Notes: a model not told the origin generated them from the letters alone. A stretch of 50,969 bases of DNA from Comamonadaceae bacterium CG12_big_fil_rev_8_21_14_0_65_59_15 (GCA_002786915.1 PCUV01000069.1:1-50969), one strand, 5' to 3'. Positions 1-8,723 are shown, counted from the stretch's first letter. A program made the numbers and translations.

Positions 1-45
1 TGGTGAGGTCTCTGAGGGGCGCCTACCCCGCAAGGCGGGGCGGCT

Positions 46-156
46 ATCGTGAAAGAGTGGTGTCTGACGCACTAGCCAGAACTGCTGGCCAATTGGACGC
101 ACGCCGAGCGCTTTGAGCCCATGGAACGTATTGCAGGAGCTGATCAAGATGATTAA
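46..156 (+). pseudogene. 3' remnant of a DUF4160 gene
   Basis: Frame +1 reads IVKEWCLTH, a stop (TAG at 73-75), then PELLANWTHAERFEPMERI and on to a TAA at 154-156. The pattern KEW..H..ELLANW..A....P..RI is the usual C-terminus of DUF4160 proteins. Upstream in the same frame there are stops at 4 and 13, so the reading frame is broken before the window edge or the gene is decayed. A short hairpin (CCCCGC/GCGGGG, 26-40) lies just before it. DUF4160 genes are commonly followed directly by DUF2442 genes, as here, with an 8-nt overlap. The family assignment is from memory of the motif, and the intact gene is not visible. Confidence 0.55.
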
Positions 157-400
157 ATTAATTCAAGCTCATTACGTGGGCGACTTCAGGGTGGCACTGA
201 CCTTTAGTGATGGTCGTGAAGGCGTTTTTGCTGGGCATGATCTGTTGCGACGCAGTGGCCCTTTGTTGGTGCCATTGCGCGATGAGTCTTACTTCAAGCG
301 GGTGTTCATTGATGCCGGTGCGCTTTGCTGGCCCAATGGTTTGGAGCTATCGCCACAGCGCTTGTATGAGACGTGCAGTACAACAACGGCTGCTGCTTGA
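149..400 (+). CDS. DUF2442 domain protein
   Basis: An 83-residue protein starting at ATG 149, chosen because AGGAG at 135-139 lies at good spacing and because it matches family length. The sequence shows the DUF2442 layout: an N-terminal strand IKLIQAHYVGDFRVALTFSDGRE, then a central FAGHDLLRRSGPLLVPLRDESYFKRVFID, and the C-terminal GALCWPNGLELSPQRLYE. DUF2442 proteins are small and of uncertain function, often paired with DUF4160 and placed in toxin-antitoxin-rich regions. The upstream partner is broken, so this gene may be an orphan. Two other partial copies of the gene lie at 859-924 and 2204-2335, with near-identical nucleotide stretches. Confidence 0.85.
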   Translation: MIKLIQAHYVGDFRVALTFSDGREGVFAGHDLLRRSGPLLVPLRDESYFKRVFIDAGALCWPNGLELSPQRLYETCSTTTAAA

Positions 401-482
401 ATTGCTGAGACAGGCTCGAATGTAGGGATCCGTCCATGAGGCGCTTTACTTGCAAAACAGCGTCCGTGTTAATCTATGTCGC

Positions 483-716
483 ATGAGCCAAATTTCTGTT
501 GCCGACATTTTGGAGTTGCCTCTGCAGGAGCGCATTCAGCTCGTTGAGGTGATATGGGAAAACATTGCCGCCTTTCCTGACGCCATGCAGGTTTCACCTG
601 TGCTGAAGACCGAACTGGAAGCGCGTTTAGCCGATTTTGAGCGAAACCCAGAAGCTGGTTACTCTTGGGATCAGGTCAAGGCACATGTAAGAAGCGGTTC
701 GTGGCGTACCGCTTGA
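483..716 (+). CDS. Putative addiction-module antitoxin (TIGR02574-like)
   Basis: A 77-residue protein from ATG 483. It begins with SVADILELPLQERIQLVEVIWENIA, the typical N-terminus of the short addiction-module components that pair with ParE/RelE-type toxins (helix, then L..ER..L.E.IW). The C-terminal half (LEARLADFERNPEAGYSWDQVKAHVR) would wrap the toxin. Such antitoxins normally overlap the toxin start by a few bases. Here a toxin start is visible at 701, overlapping by 16 nt, but that toxin is internally deleted (next feature). The antitoxin is therefore probably an orphan. No clear Shine-Dalgarno sequence was found; an upstream start at 450 is possible but would add residues foreign to the family. 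Confidence 0.8.
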   Translation: MSQISVADILELPLQERIQLVEVIWENIAAFPDAMQVSPVLKTELEARLADFERNPEAGYSWDQVKAHVRSGSWRTA

Positions 717-875
717 AGTTGGTACGCAGAAATTATTCCAGGTGTACGTTGCACGCTCTTGCCACGGTTCCCATATGGCGTTTTTTACACGGTCAGGAAG
801 GATTTGGTTCACGTCCTGGCCGTCATTCACAATGCCCGTCATCCACGGCGGTGGCCACATGAGCGTGCCCATTAA
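701..875 (+). pseudogene. Internally deleted ParE/RelE-family toxin
   Basis: GTG 701 begins VAYRLKLV, a toxin-like first strand. From about 720, in another frame, the sequence reads WYAEIIPGVRCTLLPRFPYG and then VFYTVRKDLVHVLAVIHNAR followed by HPRRWPHERAH and TAA (873-875). This is the conserved C-terminal half of ParE/RelE toxins (R.LL.RFPY.V.Y.V....V.VLAV.H..R.P..W). The roughly 45-50 residues between these two pieces are absent and the frame changes at the join. The simplest reading is an internal deletion that inactivated the toxin while its antitoxin upstream stayed intact. Confidence 0.75.
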
Positions 876-924
876 ATTAATTCAAGCTCAGTACGTGGGC
901 GACTTTAGGTGCCGCTGGAGGTAA
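859..924 (+). pseudogene. 5' fragment of a second DUF2442 gene
   Basis: ATG 859 opens MSVPIKLIQAQYVGDFR, nearly identical in protein and DNA to the start of the DUF2442 gene at 149, then runs to a stop after 21 codons. Bases just past the point of divergence could encode a VPLE...NDGKSA-like continuation, so the fragment looks like a DUF2442 gene that lost its middle and end. It overlaps the end of the toxin remnant by 17 nt, the same arrangement as in the module at the window start. Confidence 0.65.
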
Positions 925-984
925 TGATGGCAAGTCAGCGCGACAGACAAACGCTGACCGTTAGAAGCTTGCATCGGAGAAACT

Positions 985-1263
985 GTGACTCAACGATTTG
1001 AGTGGGACGAGACCAAGGCGGCAACCAATCTGCGCAAACATGGTGTGTCGTTTGAAGAAGCTGCGTCGGTGTTTTCGGATGCACTGGCGTACACTTTTTC
1101 CGATCCTGACCACTCTGTCGGTGAGCAAAGGTTGCTGACGTTCGGTTGCTCGCAAATAGGGCATCTCTTGGCTGTTGTCCATGCCGAACGTGGGCGAGCC
1201 ATCAGAATCATCAGTGCACGCAAGGCAACGCGACATGAAAGGGGTATCTATGAGCAAAATTAA
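985..1263 (+). CDS. brnT: BrnT-family toxin
   Basis: A 92-residue protein from GTG 985, preceded by GGAG at 976-979. It has the BrnT signature: an N-terminal FEWDETKAATNLRKHGVSFEEA, then VFSDALAYTFSDPDHS, and the C-terminal IRIISARKATRHERGIYE. BrnT toxins are RelE-fold ribonucleases that inhibit translation. All motif blocks are present and the length is normal, so it may be active. The next gene overlaps it by 14 nt and should be its antitoxin, although that protein does not look like the usual CopG-type BrnA. Confidence 0.9.
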   Translation: MTQRFEWDETKAATNLRKHGVSFEEAASVFSDALAYTFSDPDHSVGEQRLLTFGCSQIGHLLAVVHAERGRAIRIISARKATRHERGIYEQN

Positions 1264-1501
1264 AGATGAAATGCGCGCCGAATATCGGCGCGAAGATTTG
1301 GGCAAAGGTGTTCGCGGCAAATACTTTGCACGCGTATCGAACGGAACAAACCTTGTCTTGCTAGACGACAAGGTTGCCAAATCTTTCCCCACTGGCGAGG
1401 CTGTCAATCAGGCGCTGCTGGGGTTGCTTGCACTGACCGAGCAAACGGCGCGTATCACCGGTCGCACCAATCCGACCACCCGCAAGCGGGCTGCAGCTTA
1501 G
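1250..1501 (+). CDS. Probable antitoxin partner of the BrnT toxin (not BrnA-like)
   Basis: An 83-residue protein from ATG 1250; AAAGGGG just upstream is a plausible ribosome-binding site. It begins MSKIKDEMRAEYRREDLGKG and contains RGKYFARVSNGTNLVLLDDKVAKSFPTGEAVNQALLGLL. I recall similar small proteins beside BrnT-type toxins; they end in a short ribbon-helix-helix-like segment (DxxVAxxFPxxEAVNxAL), but the canonical BrnA motif is absent. The 14-nt overlap with brnT supports translational coupling. The role as antitoxin is inferred from position and length. Confidence 0.75.
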   Translation: MSKIKDEMRAEYRREDLGKGVRGKYFARVSNGTNLVLLDDKVAKSFPTGEAVNQALLGLLALTEQTARITGRTNPTTRKRAAA

Positions 1502-1824
1502 CTTTTGAAGTCGAGCGTTGGTGGAAAAGCGGACGTTACCTTAAATTATCGTGATGGATGCCAATGGTTTTGGCAAACACACAGCGTGCCAATGCCAGCC
1601 GGATTAATTGAGTCATCACGAGATATAGGGTAGTCGTTGAAAAAGGTGCAATCACGTCACTGTAGTGATGCAAAATTGATAGCTTCTACCCGCAACGTGG
1701 CAGATTTCGTGTCCACCGGCGTAGCCATCATCAATCCGTGGATGCCTGATGCTATGCAAACTTTATAGCTGCTTACGCTTATCCAATATTAAAGCCCGCT
1801 GGCGATAAGTGCTAGCATTTGCGC
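1502..1824. other. Intergenic stretch without a gene
   Basis: No convincing ORF on either strand. The right end (1761-1816) holds a copy of the dispersed GATAGC-type intergenic repeat. The rest is AT-richer than the flanking genes and shows no feature I can name. The promoter of the next antitoxin gene probably lies here, but no clear -35/-10 pair was found. Confidence 0.5.
1761..1816 (+). repeat. Dispersed intergenic repeat, copy 1
   Basis: TTTATAGCTGCTTACGCTTA begins the copy, and GCGATAAGTGCTAGC closes it. It fits the pattern of a short repeat seen at several intergenic sites in the window (conserved tATAGCtg...gcgCTAGaGcc). It is diverged here and lacks the T-rich tail. Confidence 0.5.
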
Positions 1825-2049
1825 ATGAATGCCGAAACCATCACCCATGAAGCGTTGTCCCTGCCTATGCAACAGCGGGCTGAATTGGCGGCACAGTTGC
1901 TGTCCAGCCTTGATGTGCTGTCCGAAGCTGAAATAGAACCCCTTTGGTTTCAAGTTGCTGCACAGCGGGCTGCTGAGATGGATCAAGGGCATGCCAAGCG
2001 TGTTCCGGCAGAGGATGTGCGGCGTCAGGCAAGGGCCTTGCTCAAGTGA
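1825..2049 (+). CDS. Putative addiction-module antitoxin (TIGR02574-like)
   Basis: A 74-residue protein from ATG 1825. It opens ETITHEALSLPMQQRAELAAQLLSSL, the helical N-terminus typical of addiction-module antitoxins, and ends in a basic helix EDVRRQARALLK. It overlaps the downstream toxin-like ORF by 4 nt (GTGA, 2046-2049), a hallmark of coupled antitoxin-toxin pairs. It is related in layout, though not closely in sequence, to the antitoxin at 483. Its toxin is truncated, so this too is likely an orphan antitoxin. A TTG start two codons upstream (1819) is possible; no strong ribosome-binding site is seen. Confidence 0.8.
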   Translation: MNAETITHEALSLPMQQRAELAAQLLSSLDVLSEAEIEPLWFQVAAQRAAEMDQGHAKRVPAEDVRRQARALLK

Positions 2050-2312
2050 GTTACTTCTTCAATGAGGCTGCAAGCGCTGAGCATCTTGAGTATGTGGCCT
2101 ACTACGAATCTTGTCAGGTCGGTCTTGGCGCACGCTATTTGTCAGCTTTTGACGAGGCAATGGATAAAGTCTGTCAATACCCGGATCGGTATCGCGTCGA
2201 TACTCCAAACGGGTGTTCATTGATGCCGGTGCGCTTTGCTGGCCCAACGGCTTGGAGCTATCACCGCAGCGCTTGTATGAAACGTGCAGTACAAAGGCTG
2301 CTGCTTGAATAG
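2046..2312 (+). pseudogene. Truncated ParE/RelE toxin joined out of frame to DUF2442 sequence
   Basis: From GTG 2046 the first about 54 codons read as a normal toxin N-terminus (SYFFNEAASAEHLEYVAYYE, then GLGARYLSAFDEAMDKVCQY, PDRYRVDTP). At about 2204 the sequence switches to DNA nearly identical to the 3' end of the DUF2442 gene at 149-400, read in a frame that gives no DUF2442 protein. The ORF then ends at 2312. The toxin C-terminal strands, which carry the catalytic and core residues in this fold, are missing, so the product should be inactive, although an 88-residue chimera could still be made. Confidence 0.75.
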
Positions 2313-2335
2313 CGGAGACAGGCTCGGCATCCATC
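2204..2335 (+). repeat. 3' fragment of a DUF2442 gene (third copy)
   Basis: Bases from about 2204 to 2335 match 294-425 closely (for example GTTCATTGATGCCGGTGCGC in both), and continue past the DUF2442 stop into the following non-coding bases (GAGACAGGCTCG). This copy lacks the 5' part of the gene. It replaces the end of the toxin gene, so it marks a recombination or deletion junction. Confidence 0.8.
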
Positions 2336-2354
2336 CATCATTGACTGAAATCGT

Positions 2355-2400
2355 GCAAAAAAACATAGCTACTAGAGCTTAGTGAATAATGGTTGGCAGT
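2355..2400. repeat. Dispersed intergenic repeat, partial copy 2
   Basis: Sequence around AACATAGCTACTAGAGC and AATAATGG resembles the ATAGCT and CTAGAGC cores of the other intergenic repeats with the middle missing. Weak match. The 2313-2424 gap holds nothing else recognisable. Confidence 0.35.
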
Positions 2401-2424
2401 CTATTTTCTACATAAAAACCCGCC

Positions 2425-2715
2425 TCACCCCATGCGCGCCAGCAGCGTTTCCATGTCTTTCAACATCGCACTCAGGTTTTCCTTTTGCGCCGCGTCGGGC
2501 TGCAGGTGCTCGTGCATTTCCTGCTCCATGAAGCACACCGTCATGCGCATGTAGGTGCTGTCCAGCGCCTTGCGTACGGCAGAAAACTGCTGCGCAATTT
2601 TCAGGCACGGCTCACCCTCCTCGATCATGCGCTGCACACCGCGTATCTGGCCCTCGGCGCGGCGCAGTCGGTTCAGCACGTCGGCGCGTGCGTCTTCGTT
2701 GGTCAGCACGGTCAT
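2425..2715 (-). CDS. CsoR/FrmR/CstR-family repressor
   Basis: A 96-residue all-helical DUF156 repressor. The N-terminus has the DNA-binding signature RLRRAEGQIRGVQRMIEEGE, followed by PCLKIAQQFSAVRKALD and VCFMEQEMHEHL. Cysteines are at positions 37 and 61. The Cu(I)-sensing CsoR set (Cys, then His 25 and Cys 29 residues later) is not present: the second Cys is 24 residues on, and no His follows at the sensor position. With a sulfide:quinone oxidoreductase and a DUF2892 protein as neighbours, a thiol/persulfide sensor like CstR is more likely. It is the last gene of the minus-strand operon, and the palindrome at 8704-8723 is its probable operator. Confidence 0.85.
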   Translation of the reverse strand: MTVLTNEDARADVLNRLRRAEGQIRGVQRMIEEGEPCLKIAQQFSAVRKALDSTYMRMTVCFMEQEMHEHLQPDAAQKENLSAMLKDMETLLARMG

Positions 2716-2730
2716 GGCGGTCTTTCAGGC

Positions 2731-2952
2731 TTAGTGGCAGCCGATTTGCTGTTCCGGCACACCCAGTTTCTTCAGGATGATGCCCAGTGGGCAAAAGTTG
2801 GTGAAGCCGGATTGGAACAGATTGGCACCCACAAACGCGGTAAACGCCAGCGCCCACTTGCTCACAAACAGCGGGCTGCCTTCCACCCCCAGCGCCAGTG
2901 AGATCATGACAAACAAACCCGCAAAAACCATGATGTAACGTTGTACTGTCAT
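2731..2952 (-). CDS. DUF2892 (YgaP-type) small membrane protein
   Basis: A 73-residue protein with two hydrophobic segments (YIMVFAGLFVMISLALGV and WALAFTAFVGANLFQSGF) and the family motif FTNFCPLGIILKKLG near the end. DUF2892 segments form the membrane part of YgaP-type sulfurtransferases and also occur alone next to rhodaneses, persulfide dioxygenases and sulfide:quinone oxidoreductases. It lies between the sqr-like gene and the repressor gene, with short spacings of 23 and 15 nt, so all are probably cotranscribed. A role in sulfur handling at the membrane is inferred from context. Confidence 0.85.
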   Translation of the reverse strand: MTVQRYIMVFAGLFVMISLALGVEGSPLFVSKWALAFTAFVGANLFQSGFTNFCPLGIILKKLGVPEQQIGCH

Positions 2953-2975
2953 TTGAAAACTCCTGTGTTAAAAAT

Positions 2976-4286
<1,311 letters not shown>

Positions 4287-4296
4287 TTAAAGAGTC

Positions 4297-7200
4297 TTAC
4301 CGAGGGGAAAGTGACGCGTCTTCACACGTCTTGCTACGTCGCCAGTACAGCGCGTAATACAGCACGGGGATGACCACCAGCGTCAGCACGGTGGACACCA
4401 AAATCCCGAAAATCAGTGAAATGGCCAGCCCGTTAAAGATCGGGGCGTCCAGAATGAAGAACGCGCCAATCATGGCCGCCAGCCCGGTCAGGGCAATCGG
4501 TTGCGCGCGCACCGCCGCAGAGCTGATCACCGCCTGCTTGAAGGCCACACCTTGCGCCACTTGCAGCTCGATAAAGTCCACCAGCAAAATAGAGTTGCGC
4601 ACGATGATGCCCGCCAGCGCAATCATGCCGATCATGCTGGTGGCGGTGAACTGCGCGCCCAGCAGCGCGTGGCCCGGCATCACGCCGATGATGGTCAGCG
4701 GAATCGGTGCCATGATGACCAGCGGTGTCAGATAGCTCTTGAACTGCGCCACCACCAGCAGGTAGATCAGGATCAAGCCCACGCCGTAGGCAGCGCCCAT
4801 GTCGCGGAAGGTCTCATAGGTAATCTGCCACTCGCCGTCCCACTTGATGGCGTATTGGCGGTACGGGTCGGCGGGCTGGGCAATCCAGAATTCATCGAGC
4901 GCGCCCGCCCCCGGCAAGGCCGCCTTGGCCAGTTGGCTGCGAATGGCAAACAAGCCGTACAAGGGCGAGTCGAGCTTGCCCGCCATGTCGCCAAACACAT
5001 AGCTCACGCCCTGCAGGTCTTTGGTAAACAGCGGCTTGTCGATGATGCCTTGCTCCACCCGCACCAATTCTGAGAGCGGCACCAGTTGGCCGTTGGCCGC
5101 GCGCATCGGCAGCGCCAGAATCGCGTCCAGCCCCACCTGATCCGCCAGCGGCAACTGCAGCCGCACGGGGACCGGGTATTTCGATTGACCATCGTGCAGG
5201 TAGGCCGCATCCGACCCCGAAAGCGCCATCGCCACCGTTTGCGCCACCGCTGCCACCGGTATGCCCAGCGACTCGGCACGCTGGCGGCGCACGCGCAGAT
5301 AGACGCGCGGCGCGTCGGCCTGCAACGAGTTATCCACGCCCACAATGTCAGGCGTGTCCATGAATGCTTTAGTCAGGCGCAGAGCCACCTGTTGGCGACC
5401 GGCTTCGTCCGGGCCATACACCTCGGCCACCAGCGGTGACATCACGGGCGGTCCCGGGGGCACTTCCACCACCTTGATGCGCGCGTGATGGCGCTGGCCA
5501 ATTTGCTCCAGCGCGGGTCGCAGCCGCTGCGCAATGGCGTGGCTTTTGTCGCTGCGGTGGTGCTTGTCCACCAGGTTGACTTGCAGGTCGCCCTGTTCGG
5601 AGTCGGCGCGCAAATAGTATTGCCGCACCAGGCCGTTGAAGGTGATCGGTGAGGCGGTGCCGGCGTAGGCCTGCAGGTGCGTTACCTCGGGCTGCTGGGC
5701 CAAGAAGGCACCCAGATCGTGCAGCGCGGCGGCGGTGTTTTCCAGCGGTGTCCCAGCGGGCATTTCCACCACCACCTGGAATTCGCTCTTGTTGTCAAAC
5801 GGCAGCATTTTCAGCACCACCCACTGCACCAGCGTCAGGCCCACCGACAGCATCAGCGCCACCAGAATGCCTAACAGCAGCAGCCAACGCTTGCGCGCGC
5901 TTTCCAGAAACGGCATCAGCAAACGGGTAAAAAACGCGGGCAGCTTGGCGGCCAAGCCAGTGGGCGCCGCACTGGCCTGCCCGTGTTTGGGTTGGTGCAT
6001 CACCTTGAGCGCCAGCCAAGGCGTAACGGTAAAGGCAATGCACAGTGAAATGGCCATGCCCAGGCTGGCGTTGATCGGAATCGGGCTCATGTAAGGGCCC
6101 ATCAGTCCGCTCACAAACGCCATGGGCAGCAGCGCGGCAATCACCGTCAGCGTGGCCAGAATGGTCGGACCGCCCACTTCATCGACGGCAGACGGAATCA
6201 CCTGGCGCAGGCTTTGGTCGGGCTTGAGCTGCTGGTGCCGGTGGATGTTTTCCACCACCACGATGGCGTCATCGACCAGAATGCCGATGGAAAAAATCAG
6301 CGCAAACAATGACACCCGGTTCAGCGTGAAGCCCCACGCCCACGACGCAAACAGCGTGGCGGTCAGCGTCAGAATCACCGCCGCGCCGACGATGATGGCC
6401 TCACGCCGGCCCAGCGCCAGCCCCACCAGCAAAATCACCGAACCGGTGGCAAACGCCAGCTTCTGGATCAGCTTGTTGGCTTTTTCAGCGGCGGTTTCAC
6501 CGTAGTCGCGTGTCACGGTGGCTTCAATCGACGCCGGAATGAGGGTGTTGCGCAGGTTTTGCAGGCGTTCGCGTGCGGCGCTGGACACATCCACCGCGTT
6601 GGTGCCCGGTTTTTTGGTGACGGTGATCGTCACGGCCGGATAGACGGCGCCAGTCTGGCTTTGAACCGCTTCTTTTTCAGTAGCTGCTGGCGCTTTGTCA
6701 GCGGCGGCTCCGGGGGTAAACCATACATAACGTGCGGGTTGCTGGGCACCCGCTTCAATGCGCGCCACCTCGCGCAGATAAACCGGCGCGCCACGGCTGA
6801 CACCCACCACCAGGTCGGCCACGTCTTCCACACTGCGCAAAAACTCGCCGGTTTCGACTGTCAGTTTCTGTGGCGTGGCGCTGTTGGAGTCCAGCACGGC
6901 GCCGGCGGGCATGCCCACGTTGGCACCCGCGAGCATCTGGCGCAGTTGCAGCACATCCACGCCGCGCTCGCGCAGGCGCGCCGGGTCCAGCCACACGTGA
7001 ACCGCGCGGCCCGGGCCGCCGATGGTTTGTACTTCACGCGCGCCGGGTACACGTTTGAGCTCGGCTTCTACCGTGTGCGCCACGCGCTCCAGCTCGGCCG
7101 CAGGTTGCGCGTCGCGGCTGTACAGCGTGACCGCCAGCACCGGCACGTCGTCGATGCCCTTGGGCTTGACGATGGGCGGCAGCGTGCCCAGGTCGCGCGG

Positions 7201-7596
7201 CAACCAGTCCTGGTTGGCGTTGAGCACGTCGTACAGGCGCACCAGCGCTTCGGTGCGTGGTACGCCTACCTTGAACTGCACCGTGAGCACGGCGATGCCG
7301 GGGCGCGCCACGGAATACGTGTGCTCGATGTCGGCAATCTGGCCGAGCACCTGCTCGGCCGGGCGCGCCACCATGTTTTGCACGTCAGCACTGCTAGCCC
7401 CGGGGAAGGGGATCAGTACATTCGCCATCGTGACGTTGATCTGCGGCTCTTCTTCGCGCGGCGTCACCAACACGGCAAACAGGCCCAGCAGCAAAGCCAC
7501 CAGCGCCAGCAGCGGCGTGATGGCATTGAGCTTGAAGGCCTTGGCCAGCCGCCCGGATACACCCAGATGTGTGTGCGTCTGCATACCTGGCCTCAC
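4297..7596 (-). CDS. RND efflux pump inner-membrane subunit (AcrB/HAE-like)
   Basis: A roughly 1100-residue resistance-nodulation-division permease driven by protons. Visible features are the N-terminal membrane helix followed by TPREEEPQINV, the large periplasmic loops, the helix-4 proton relay pair in GILVDDAIVVVENIH, and the C-terminal helices with GIIVRNSILLVDFIE. The DD pair points to the HAE/organic type rather than a CusA-type metal pump. The start at GTG 7596 overlaps the adaptor stop by 4 nt (GTGA); ATG 7584 is an alternative. The operon has no outer-membrane factor. Being cotranscribed with sqr, the pump may export a sulfur compound or a by-product of sulfide stress; this substrate is a guess. 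Confidence 0.9.
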   Translation of the reverse strand: MRPGMQTHTHLGVSGRLAKAFKLNAITPLLALVALLLGLFAVLVTPREEEPQINVTMANVLIPFPGASSADVQNMVARPAEQVLGQIADIEHTYSVARPGIAVLTVQFKVGVPRTEALVRLYDVLNANQDWLPRDLGTLPPIVKPKGIDDVPVLAVTLYSRDAQPAAELERVAHTVEAELKRVPGAREVQTIGGPGRAVHVWLDPARLRERGVDVLQLRQMLAGANVGMPAGAVLDSNSATPQKLTVETGEFLRSVEDVADLVVGVSRGAPVYLREVARIEAGAQQPARYVWFTPGAAADKAPAATEKEAVQSQTGAVYPAVTITVTKKPGTNAVDVSSAARERLQNLRNTLIPASIEATVTRDYGETAAEKANKLIQKLAFATGSVILLVGLALGRREAIIVGAAVILTLTATLFASWAWGFTLNRVSLFALIFSIGILVDDAIVVVENIHRHQQLKPDQSLRQVIPSAVDEVGGPTILATLTVIAALLPMAFVSGLMGPYMSPIPINASLGMAISLCIAFTVTPWLALKVMHQPKHGQASAAPTGLAAKLPAFFTRLLMPFLESARKRWLLLLGILVALMLSVGLTLVQWVVLKMLPFDNKSEFQVVVEMPAGTPLENTAAALHDLGAFLAQQPEVTHLQAYAGTASPITFNGLVRQYYLRADSEQGDLQVNLVDKHHRSDKSHAIAQRLRPALEQIGQRHHARIKVVEVPPGPPVMSPLVAEVYGPDEAGRQQVALRLTKAFMDTPDIVGVDNSLQADAPRVYLRVRRQRAESLGIPVAAVAQTVAMALSGSDAAYLHDGQSKYPVPVRLQLPLADQVGLDAILALPMRAANGQLVPLSELVRVEQGIIDKPLFTKDLQGVSYVFGDMAGKLDSPLYGLFAIRSQLAKAALPGAGALDEFWIAQPADPYRQYAIKWDGEWQITYETFRDMGAAYGVGLILIYLLVVAQFKSYLTPLVIMAPIPLTIIGVMPGHALLGAQFTATSMIGMIALAGIIVRNSILLVDFIELQVAQGVAFKQAVISSAAVRAQPIALTGLAAMIGAFFILDAPIFNGLAISLIFGILVSTVLTLVVIPVLYYALYWRRSKTCEDASLSPR

Positions 7597-8690
7597 TGCG
7601 CCACGGCGGGTTGGGCACCCTGCAGGCCGGCGCGCACCGGATCGACGGCGACACGGTCATTGGCGGCGAGGCCCGCGAGCACCTCCACGCCTTGCGCGCC
7701 GTGGTCCGCACCCAGGCGCACCGCCTTCAGGGCAAAACCCTTGTCCTGCGCCACATACACCGCCGTCAGCTCGCCACGACGCAGCACGGCGCTGGACGGT
7801 ACCGTGGTGCGCTGGGCCTGGCCCGCTGCAAAGCGCACACGCAGCTGTTGGCCAATGGAAGCGTACTGGGATGCCGTACTTGGCAAGTCCAGCCGCCACT
7901 CCACCGTTTGCGACACCGGATCGGCACTGGGCAGCGGGCGCGACTGTGTGGGGCGAATCCACTGCAAGCTGCCATCGGCACCGGGCAGCTGCACCTCAAT
8001 CTGCGGCGCGGCGCCAAGCTGTTTGGCGCGCGACAGCGGCACCTGCACCACGGCGCGTACCGGCGTGGGGGCGTACAGCGTCAGGATGGGCGTGCCCGGC
8101 ATGGCCAGCGTGCCCAGTTCCACATGGGTTTGCAACACCAGCGCGTCAAAGGGCGCGGTCACGCGGGTAAAGCCTTGCGACAAACTGGCCTGGCGTCCAC
8201 CTGCGCTGGCCTGATCACGCCCCGCCTGCGCGGCTTTCAGTTGCGCTTGCGCGGTGTCCAGCGCGGCAGCGCTGATAAACCCTTGGCGACGCAGCTCTTG
8301 CGTGCGCTCAAACTGGGCTTGTGCGTTGTGCAGCTCGGCCTGCGCCTGCGCCATTTGGGCCTGGCTGCGCTGCACACCGCTCTGGGCCTCACGGTCGTCC
8401 AGCGTGGCCAGCAGTTGCCCGGCGCGCACCTTGTCGCCAGCCTTCACCGCCAGCGTCATCAAACGGCCTGGCACTTGCGCCGACACCGTGCTTTGCCGCA
8501 CCGCTTGCAAGGTGCCGTCCAGCTCAAACCCCTGTCCAACGGACTGCGCCTGCACACTCACCACCGGCACGGTGATGGCGGTTTGTGCCTGCACGGCCGA
8601 CAGCGCGCCGCCCAGCAAAACGGCGGACATCGACAGCCGGTGCGTGCAAAGCCAGTTTTGAACAGCAAACGGTAAACGGGTGGAAGACAT
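7593..8690 (-). CDS. RND periplasmic adaptor (membrane fusion protein)
   Basis: A 365-residue adaptor from ATG 8690, chosen for AGGAG just upstream and a good signal peptide ending near SAVQA. A longer frame up to 8756 would run through the promoter. The lipoyl-like half motifs (STVSAQVPGRLMTLAVKAGD and VTAPFDALVLQTHVELGTLA) flank a helical hairpin rich in Q and A (AQAQAELHNAQAQFERTQEL), followed by the beta-barrel domain. It should bridge the RND pump encoded next to an outer-membrane channel encoded elsewhere. It is the first gene of the operon. Confidence 0.9.
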   Translation of the reverse strand: MSSTRLPFAVQNWLCTHRLSMSAVLLGGALSAVQAQTAITVPVVSVQAQSVGQGFELDGTLQAVRQSTVSAQVPGRLMTLAVKAGDKVRAGQLLATLDDREAQSGVQRSQAQMAQAQAELHNAQAQFERTQELRRQGFISAAALDTAQAQLKAAQAGRDQASAGGRQASLSQGFTRVTAPFDALVLQTHVELGTLAMPGTPILTLYAPTPVRAVVQVPLSRAKQLGAAPQIEVQLPGADGSLQWIRPTQSRPLPSADPVSQTVEWRLDLPSTASQYASIGQQLRVRFAAGQAQRTTVPSSAVLRRGELTAVYVAQDKGFALKAVRLGADHGAQGVEVLAGLAANDRVAVDPVRAGLQGAQPAVAQ

Positions 8691-8703
8691 GGGAGCTCCT
8701 GAA

Positions 8704-8723
8704 ATATACCCATGGGAGTATAT
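8704..8723. promoter_or_regulatory. CsoR/CstR-type operator palindrome
   Basis: ATATACCCATGGGAGTATAT is an almost perfect dyad (ATATAC, CCATGG, GTATAT). The ATACCC...GGGTAT core matches the usual shape of operators bound by CsoR-family repressors. It lies 14 bp upstream of the adaptor start and contains the -10 box of the promoter described next, which is where a repressor would block transcription. Confidence 0.75.

Noticed and set aside
1250..1501. Calling the brnT partner brnA
   Set aside because: The CopG-type BrnA sequence is not seen; only the position fits.
2425..2715. Calling the repressor a copper-sensing CsoR
   Set aside because: The Cys-His-Cys set of Cu(I) sensors is absent (Cys37 and Cys61 only) and the neighbours are sulfide genes, not copper genes.
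6559..8214. A 551-codon plus-strand frame opposite the RND pump and adaptor genes
   Set aside because: Spans two real genes on the other strand, has no domain or start signal, and reads as low-complexity His/Arg-rich sequence.
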